64,000 nucleotides of DNA from positions 145,457-209,456 of the forward strand of contig CAMPEQ010000006.1 of assembly GCA_946803585.1 (NCBI GenBank), in the 5' to 3' direction. Below are positions 60,249 to 64,000 of this stretch, in pieces. Origin of the DNA: an uncultured Actinomycetes bacterium (GTDB lineage Bacteria > Actinomycetota > Actinomycetes > S36-B12 > UBA10799). Both the position numbers and the translations under genes were made by a program. The notes beneath the pieces are model-generated. The model worked only from the letters and a program-made list of their open reading frames with translations. It searched no databases and was not told where the DNA came from. Positions within the stretch are counted from its first letter, which is position 1. Each line of letters starts with the position of its first letter.

Positions 60249-60969
60249 TGAGCGCTTCATTGGCAAGGACATTCCAGCCTCGGAGTTCGGTGGAGATGAG
60301 GGTGCAGTCAAACCCGAGGTCGCGGCCGCTCTTGAGCGTTACAGCGCCCGCGAGATCGGTCGGATCGAACTACTCAATACCTTGGCAGAGAGTCGAGTCT
60401 TCGTGCCAGTCAAAGCCTTCCTCGATTCATCAGAGGTCGATGAACACGGCCACAAGGTCGAGAAGGACAGCCATATGGCGACCGTCTCAATGCAGACCCC
60501 AGACGGACGACGGGGGCTCTTAGCGTTCACCTCAATCAGTGCATTCCGGCAGTGGGATGACGAGGCGCGCCCGGTTCCTGCCCGGATGCGGCAGGCTGCG
60601 GCGGCTGCCCTCGATGAGGGCGCCGATGCACTGGTGATTGACGTTGCGGCATCGCATCGAACTGCATTGACTGGACCGGAGCTCACGACACTGGCACAAG
60701 GGGAGGTGTTCGAGGTCCCAGCGGCCGCTGACCCCGAGATCATCCAGGCGGTGTCGGTAGCAATTGCCGATGTTGGCCGCGAGCACAGTTGCCAGTTCGA
60801 GTTGACTCCGCCTCACGGGGCAGCCGCGATCAGACTCAACCTGATTGCCCAGCCGGGACTCGACCCAACGCCGGTTCTGAATGCGGTTGCTGCTGCTCTT
60901 CAAGCGAGCGATCAACTTCGGGTTGAACTCGCCGACGGTGTCGAACTTGGTGTCGTAGCGGGGGAGTAG
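60238..60969 (+). CDS. SseB-family protein
   Basis: A 243-residue soluble protein. It shows the SseB N-terminal domain: residues 44-62 (LLNTLAESRVFVPVKAFLD), ATVSMQTPDGRRGLLAFTS and ISAFRQWDDEARPVPARMRQ, followed by DALVIDVAA. The C-terminal part (about 155-243) is less conserved. SseB-like proteins in actinobacteria have no settled function. GGAGG precedes the ATG, which overlaps the end of accD3 by 11 bases, so the two are co-translated. No signal peptide or membrane segment. Confidence 0.88.
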   Translation: MEPDERFIGKDIPASEFGGDEGAVKPEVAAALERYSAREIGRIELLNTLAESRVFVPVKAFLDSSEVDEHGHKVEKDSHMATVSMQTPDGRRGLLAFTSISAFRQWDDEARPVPARMRQAAAAALDEGADALVIDVAASHRTALTGPELTTLAQGEVFEVPAAADPEIIQAVSVAIADVGREHSCQFELTPPHGAAAIRLNLIAQPGLDPTPVLNAVAAALQASDQLRVELADGVELGVVAGE

Positions 60970-60972
60970 GTT
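60967..60972 (+). promoter_or_regulatory. candidate -10 box (TAGGTT), leaderless
   Basis: TAGGTT fits TANNNT, starts at the stop codon of the SseB-family gene and ends six bases before the ATG of the DCC gene. No SD is present. This repeats the arrangement seen at rpe, where the -10 box also overlaps an upstream stop codon. Confidence 0.4.
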
Positions 60973-60978
60973 GCAACT

Positions 60979-61425
60979 ATGACTACTTCGGTAACGCCCC
61001 AAGCTTCGTTCGGCGGTGCCAACCCTTCGAGCCGAAACAACACAAAGCGGCCGATCCTAGTCTTCGATGGGGACTGCGGGTTTTGCACTATGAGCGTTGA
61101 CTTCATGAAGCGCTGGATTCGGCCCCGGGCGCAGATCGTCGCGTGGCAGTTCGCTGACCTGGACGAGCTCGGGCTCACTCAGGATCAATGCACCCAAGCG
61201 GTGCAGTGGGTGCCGGCATCTGGGCCGGTGAGTTCCGGGGCTGCCGCGGTTGCCGATGCCCTCCGCGCCTCGCCCGTGCCCTGGCCCGTTGTAGGGGTGG
61301 TACTAGCGGCGCCAGTTATGCGGACGGTAGCCGACCGGGTCTACAAGCTCATCGCTACCAATCGGTACCGGCTACCGGGGTCAACGCCCGCCTGTAAAGT
61401 CGCGGCACAGGCGACCGCGGCCTGA
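60979..61425 (+). CDS. DCC-family thiol-disulfide oxidoreductase-like protein (DUF393)
   Basis: A 148-residue protein. The defining motif is VFDGDCGFCTMSVDFMKRW, with Cys33 and Cys36, in a thioredoxin-like fold. WQFADLDELGLTQDQC and the late VADRVYKLIATNRYRLPG fit the family. DCC proteins are predicted redox enzymes, but substrates are unknown. The N-terminal 24 residues are polar and disordered. It is one base from the following DUF2071 gene, so they are probably co-transcribed. Confidence 0.92.
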   Translation: MTTSVTPQASFGGANPSSRNNTKRPILVFDGDCGFCTMSVDFMKRWIRPRAQIVAWQFADLDELGLTQDQCTQAVQWVPASGPVSSGAAAVADALRASPVPWPVVGVVLAAPVMRTVADRVYKLIATNRYRLPGSTPACKVAAQATAA

Positions 61426-61426
61426 G

Positions 61427-62158
61427 ATGACTCTCCCCGACACCTTCACGGTTGAGGCACCTGCGCTTGACGGCCCGGTGGTGTTCGGGCAGCAGTGGCG
61501 CGATCTGGCCTTCCTGCACTGGTCGATCGATCCCGATCTCGTCGCAGGCCTGCTACCTCGTGGTGTCCGCCCAGATGTGCTCGATGGCCGAACATATGTC
61601 GGCCTGATCCCGTTCCACATGCGCAAAGCTGGACTTGCTGACCATCCAACTCCGTACCTGGGCGACTTTCCGGAGACGAACGTCCGTCTCTATTCGGTGG
61701 ACGACCAAGGTCGCCATGGTGTTGTCTTCCTAAGCTTGGAGTCCGCGCGACTGTTCACGACGCTGTGCGCCCGCTACGGCTACCGCATCCCCTATACGTG
61801 GTCCAGGATGCGCATCGGTCGTCGTGGCACCCGGATGCGCTACCTGTCCCGACAGCGCTGGCCGCACCCGGGACTTCGAAGCGCGGTAACCGTAGACATC
61901 GGCGAGCCGATTGTCGAGCCATCTGATCTCGAGCATTTCCTCACTGCGCGTTGGGGGCTGCATTCGACTTTGGGCGGGCGACCGGTCTGGCACCCCAACT
62001 GGCATGCACCATGGGAGCTGCACCGGGCGAATGTCATCGACCTGGACGACGATCTGATTGGGGCGGCCGGGTTAGATGTCAGCCCGTTCCCAGACGTGCC
62101 GACGCTGTGGTCCGGCGGTGTTCACACAGTCTTTGGTCCTCCGCAGTTCATTCGGTAG
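61427..62158 (+). CDS. DUF2071 (YqjF-like) protein
   Basis: A 243-residue protein of the DUF2071 family. It shows WRDLAFLHWSIDPDLVAGLLPRG near residues 22-44, DGRTYVGLIPFHM, PYLGDFPETNVRLYS and GVVFLSLESARL. These are the family's conserved stretches; the fold is related to acetoacetate decarboxylase-like barrels. No catalytic lysine assignment is possible here. The ATG is two bases after the DCC stop. Function unknown. Confidence 0.9.
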   Translation: MTLPDTFTVEAPALDGPVVFGQQWRDLAFLHWSIDPDLVAGLLPRGVRPDVLDGRTYVGLIPFHMRKAGLADHPTPYLGDFPETNVRLYSVDDQGRHGVVFLSLESARLFTTLCARYGYRIPYTWSRMRIGRRGTRMRYLSRQRWPHPGLRSAVTVDIGEPIVEPSDLEHFLTARWGLHSTLGGRPVWHPNWHAPWELHRANVIDLDDDLIGAAGLDVSPFPDVPTLWSGGVHTVFGPPQFIR

Positions 62159-62186
62159 ATCCAATGGGGGTGCTAGTCCGTCGTAT

Positions 62187-63212
62187 TCACGGGCCCTCGG
62201 CTGGTGGAATCAGCACAAACGAACCTCGGATATCCCCGGCGTCCATTCGAGACAGCCCGGTGTTCGCATCGGCTAGTTCTAGTTCTTCATAGTCGGTGTG
62301 TAGGTCGATTTCCGCGACCAGTTCGATGAACTCGCTGACATCCGCACTCGTGACGTTGGCGACGGAACGAATACTGCGCTCCCACCACAGGTCGTCGTAG
62401 TTCATCTTCGGAAGTTCATCGAGGTGGATGGCATTGATCGCTACGATGCCCCCTCGGTCCAGGGCTTTCACCGCTTGCTCAACGACCGATCCGACCGGTG
62501 CGAACGTGATCGCAGCATTCAACGGGACGGGTGGGCGCTCGTCGTACGTTCCCGCCCACAGCGCTCCGGCTTCGATGGCTGAGGCAATCTCGTCCTGGCT
62601 GCGGGTAGCAACGTAGACATCGATACCCCAATGGCGCGCCATCTGAAGTACCTGGCGAGCGGACGCCCCGTAGCCGTAGAGACCCAGGCTCTTGCCGGCG
62701 CTGTGCGGGCCGAGTTCGGCGATCCGAAGAGCGCGGTATCCGATCACGCCCGCGCACATTAGTGGCGCGATGCTCGCGGCGCTGCGATAAGCGAGTGGGG
62801 CTAGATCGAAGGCGAAGCGGGATTCCGCGATCACCTGATTGCTGTATCCGCCGTCGACGTCCCACCCGGTGAAGGCGGCACTACGACAAAGGTTCTCGCG
62901 GCCTTCGTCGCAGAACCGACACTGGCCGCAGGCAAAGGCAATCCATGCCAGGCCAACTCGAGTTCCGATTCGCGCGGGATCGACATCTGACCCAACCGCG
63001 GTGATCTCCCCGATGACTTGATGGCCCGGGATCAGTGGCATCCGATGAGGTGGGACGTCGCCAGTGGAGATCTGTAGATCCGTCCGGCACATCGCGCAGG
63101 CCAAGACATCGATCGATACTTGGGTACTTCCTGGTGCTGGGCAATCGAGCTCGGTGAGCGTGAGTCGTTCGGGGGCCGGATCACCTAGTTCGCGCAGTTG
63201 CATGGCAATCAT
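62187..63212 (-). CDS. zinc-dependent alcohol dehydrogenase (MDR family)
   Basis: A 341-residue medium-chain dehydrogenase. Catalytic zinc ligands are Cys42 (CAMCRTD) and His64 (IPGHQVIGEI); the structural zinc is held by Cys95, Cys98, Cys101 and Cys109 in ACGQCRFCDEGRENLC. The NAD(P) Rossmann region is around 177-185 with GLYGYGASAR, a looser form of GxGxxG. It resembles actinobacterial AdhA-type enzymes that act on primary alcohols or aldehydes. ATG 63212 has no SD, but a TAGGCT box six bases upstream. Confidence 0.93.
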   Translation of the reverse strand: MIAMQLRELGDPAPERLTLTELDCPAPGSTQVSIDVLACAMCRTDLQISTGDVPPHRMPLIPGHQVIGEITAVGSDVDPARIGTRVGLAWIAFACGQCRFCDEGRENLCRSAAFTGWDVDGGYSNQVIAESRFAFDLAPLAYRSAASIAPLMCAGVIGYRALRIAELGPHSAGKSLGLYGYGASARQVLQMARHWGIDVYVATRSQDEIASAIEAGALWAGTYDERPPVPLNAAITFAPVGSVVEQAVKALDRGGIVAINAIHLDELPKMNYDDLWWERSIRSVANVTSADVSEFIELVAEIDLHTDYEELELADANTGLSRMDAGDIRGSFVLIPPAEGP

Positions 63213-63218
63213 GAAGGC

Positions 63219-63224
63219 AGCCTA
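63219..63224 (-). promoter_or_regulatory. candidate -10 box (TAGGCT) of the alcohol dehydrogenase gene, leaderless
   Basis: On the minus strand TAGGCT, the same hexamer as before trpC, ends six bases before ATG 63212. It lies between this gene and the stop of the TIG-domain gene upstream (63229). No SD is seen. Confidence 0.45.
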
Positions 63225-63228
63225 TCGA

Positions 63229-64000
63229 CTACACGCGGTAGGTCTTTGTCTTCTTGTACGCCGCGTAGGCGTCAGTCTGCTTCGCTTTCCACGTGATCCG
63301 TAGCGTGACATCGTAGCCGTAAGTCCGAACAAGTGACTTGCCGTTCGCTTTGCGGATGATTCGGTAAGTCCGAACATCCCCACGAAGGTGTCCAGCGGCC
63401 TTCACCTTTACCGACTGTCCAGCATTGGTGGTGCAGCCGGCCTTGGTGAGACGGGTCTTTCCCGCCGCAGCTATCCCTGCCTTCTTTGGGATCTTGCCGC
63501 AGCCAACCCGCTTCTGTTTTGCCGGTTCGGCACGTTCAAATGTGAAGGCGCTTGGCAGTGTTGCCGAGTCGCCGGTGGGTGTGGTGACCACGACATCGGC
63601 TTCCCCAGGGGAACTGGCGCTGGTGGTGCAGGTGATTGATGTTGTCGCTGATATCACTGCATCGGCGCAAGGAGTTCCGCCGATCGTGACAGCCGAACCG
63701 GCGGCGAAACCTGATCCGACGATGGTGACAACTGTCCCGCCGTTGGACGTGCCTGTTTCTGGCGAGATTGAGTCAACGGTGGGTGCTGATGTCACGGTGT
63801 AGCGAAGCTGGACTGAACCATCTCCACCAGCTCCAGCAGATCCTCCATTGCTACCTGGGGCAAAAGTGGTCTCCTGGCCAGCAGAGGCATCCGCCCCCCC
63901 GGCCCCGCCCCCCCCTTCCTGGCTTGAGTCCCCGCCGCCGCCACCGCCCCCGCCGTGGCCGCCGCCACCTCCGCCGTTTTTGTCGCCCCACTGGCGGGAA
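63229..64000 (-). CDS. glycine-rich, TIG/IPT-domain surface protein (partial, C-terminal part)
   Basis: The frame is open from the stop at 63229 to the right edge, about 257 codons; the N-terminus lies outside the window, so GTG 63795 is not the start. From the edge inward it has a Gly-rich region with an uninterrupted run of eight glycines, ending GGDGSVQLRY. A TIG/IPT domain (APTVDSISPETGTSNGGTVVTI onward, with GSGFAAGSAVTIGG) follows, then a Lys-rich C-terminal region with two Cys and no membrane anchor. Such architecture fits an exported or cell-surface protein. No sorting signal is visible at the C-terminus. Confidence 0.85.
   Translation of the reverse strand, partial: SRQWGDKNGGGGGGHGGGGGGGGDSSQEGGGGAGGADASAGQETTFAPGSNGGSAGAGGDGSVQLRYTVTSAPTVDSISPETGTSNGGTVVTIVGSGFAAGSAVTIGGTPCADAVISATTSITCTTSASSPGEADVVVTTPTGDSATLPSAFTFERAEPAKQKRVGCGKIPKKAGIAAAGKTRLTKAGCTTNAGQSVKVKAAGHLRGDVRTYRIIRKANGKSLVRTYGYDVTLRITWKAKQTDAYAAYKKTKTYRV
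63894..63915. repeat. two homopolymeric C/G tracts (7 and 8 bases) inside the TIG-protein gene
   Basis: Seven C (63894-63900) and eight C (63908-63915) on the plus strand read as G runs in the gene and code for glycines. Such runs are prone to slippage, which would shift the frame. They lie within the coding frame, which is open as sequenced. Confidence 0.7.

Overview
The window is chromosomal DNA of a bacterium of the phylum Actinomycetota. The evidence is an actinobacterial integration host factor (mIHF), a BldD orthologue beside pyrR, a two-domain RibBA, a HisA of the PriA (HisA/TrpF) type, a TrpE followed by the actinobacterial Trp-associated membrane protein and a PAAW-motif protein, a PriA primosomal protein without helicase motifs, frequent GTG starts and moderately high G+C. 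From bldD to hisG the gene order resembles the Streptomyces chromosome (from memory). The species cannot be named from sequence alone. Nearly all of the window is dense core metabolism. I see no rRNA, tRNA, insertion sequence, prophage or CRISPR array, and no gap over 300 bases without a gene.

Layout. 1-8070: the 3' end of dnaE, a membrane protein, a YbaK-type deacylase on the minus strand, then the histidine cluster hisD-hisC-hisB-(small membrane ORF)-hisH-hisA-hisF, a minus-strand MDMPI-like gene and hisI. 8063-16704: the tryptophan region, trpE, two small membrane genes, an inserted two-component system, a CD225 and a DUF2752 gene, then trpC-trpB-trpA. 16803-26085: a membrane-anchored thioredoxin-fold protein, lgt, gltB-gltD (glutamate synthase) and pyk. 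26096-37358: bldD on the minus strand, diverging from a tightly coupled pyrimidine operon pyrR-pyrB-pyrC-(membrane protein)-carA-carB-pyrK-pyrD-pyrF with a PyrR-binding leader. 37422-46954: mIHF, gmk, rpoZ, coaBC, metK, priA, def, fmt, rsmB, rpe. 46959-53876: a 2,4-dienoyl-CoA reductase-like flavoenzyme (minus) and the riboflavin operon ribD-ribE-ribBA-ribH running on into hisE-hisG. 53884-64000: a looser set: a second def, an SPFH protein, a 14-TM MFS exporter, a PLP deaminase/aldolase, a fused carboxyltransferase (AccD3-like), SseB, DCC (DUF393) and DUF2071 proteins, a zinc alcohol dehydrogenase, and the C-terminal part of a glycine-rich TIG-domain surface protein cut by the window edge.

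How it fits together. The his, trp, pyr and rib genes share PRPP and glutamine/glutamate chemistry; gltBD supplies glutamate, carAB carbamoyl phosphate. No trpF is present beside trpC-trpB-trpA, which fits HisA doing both isomerisations. The priA-def-fmt-rsmB run joins replication restart to translation initiation and ribosome modification.

I did not find a convincing undescribed multi-gene system. The best signals are: a repeated TANNNT box 6-7 bases before SD-less start codons (leaderless transcription) at nine genes; a probable CTG start for coaBC; a BldD with an intact c-di-GMP signature and a BldD-box-like palindrome at its own promoter; a PyrR loop adjoining the pyrR SD; a class 1B dihydroorotate dehydrogenase in the pyr operon; and unassigned leader hairpins before gltB, ribD and the second def.
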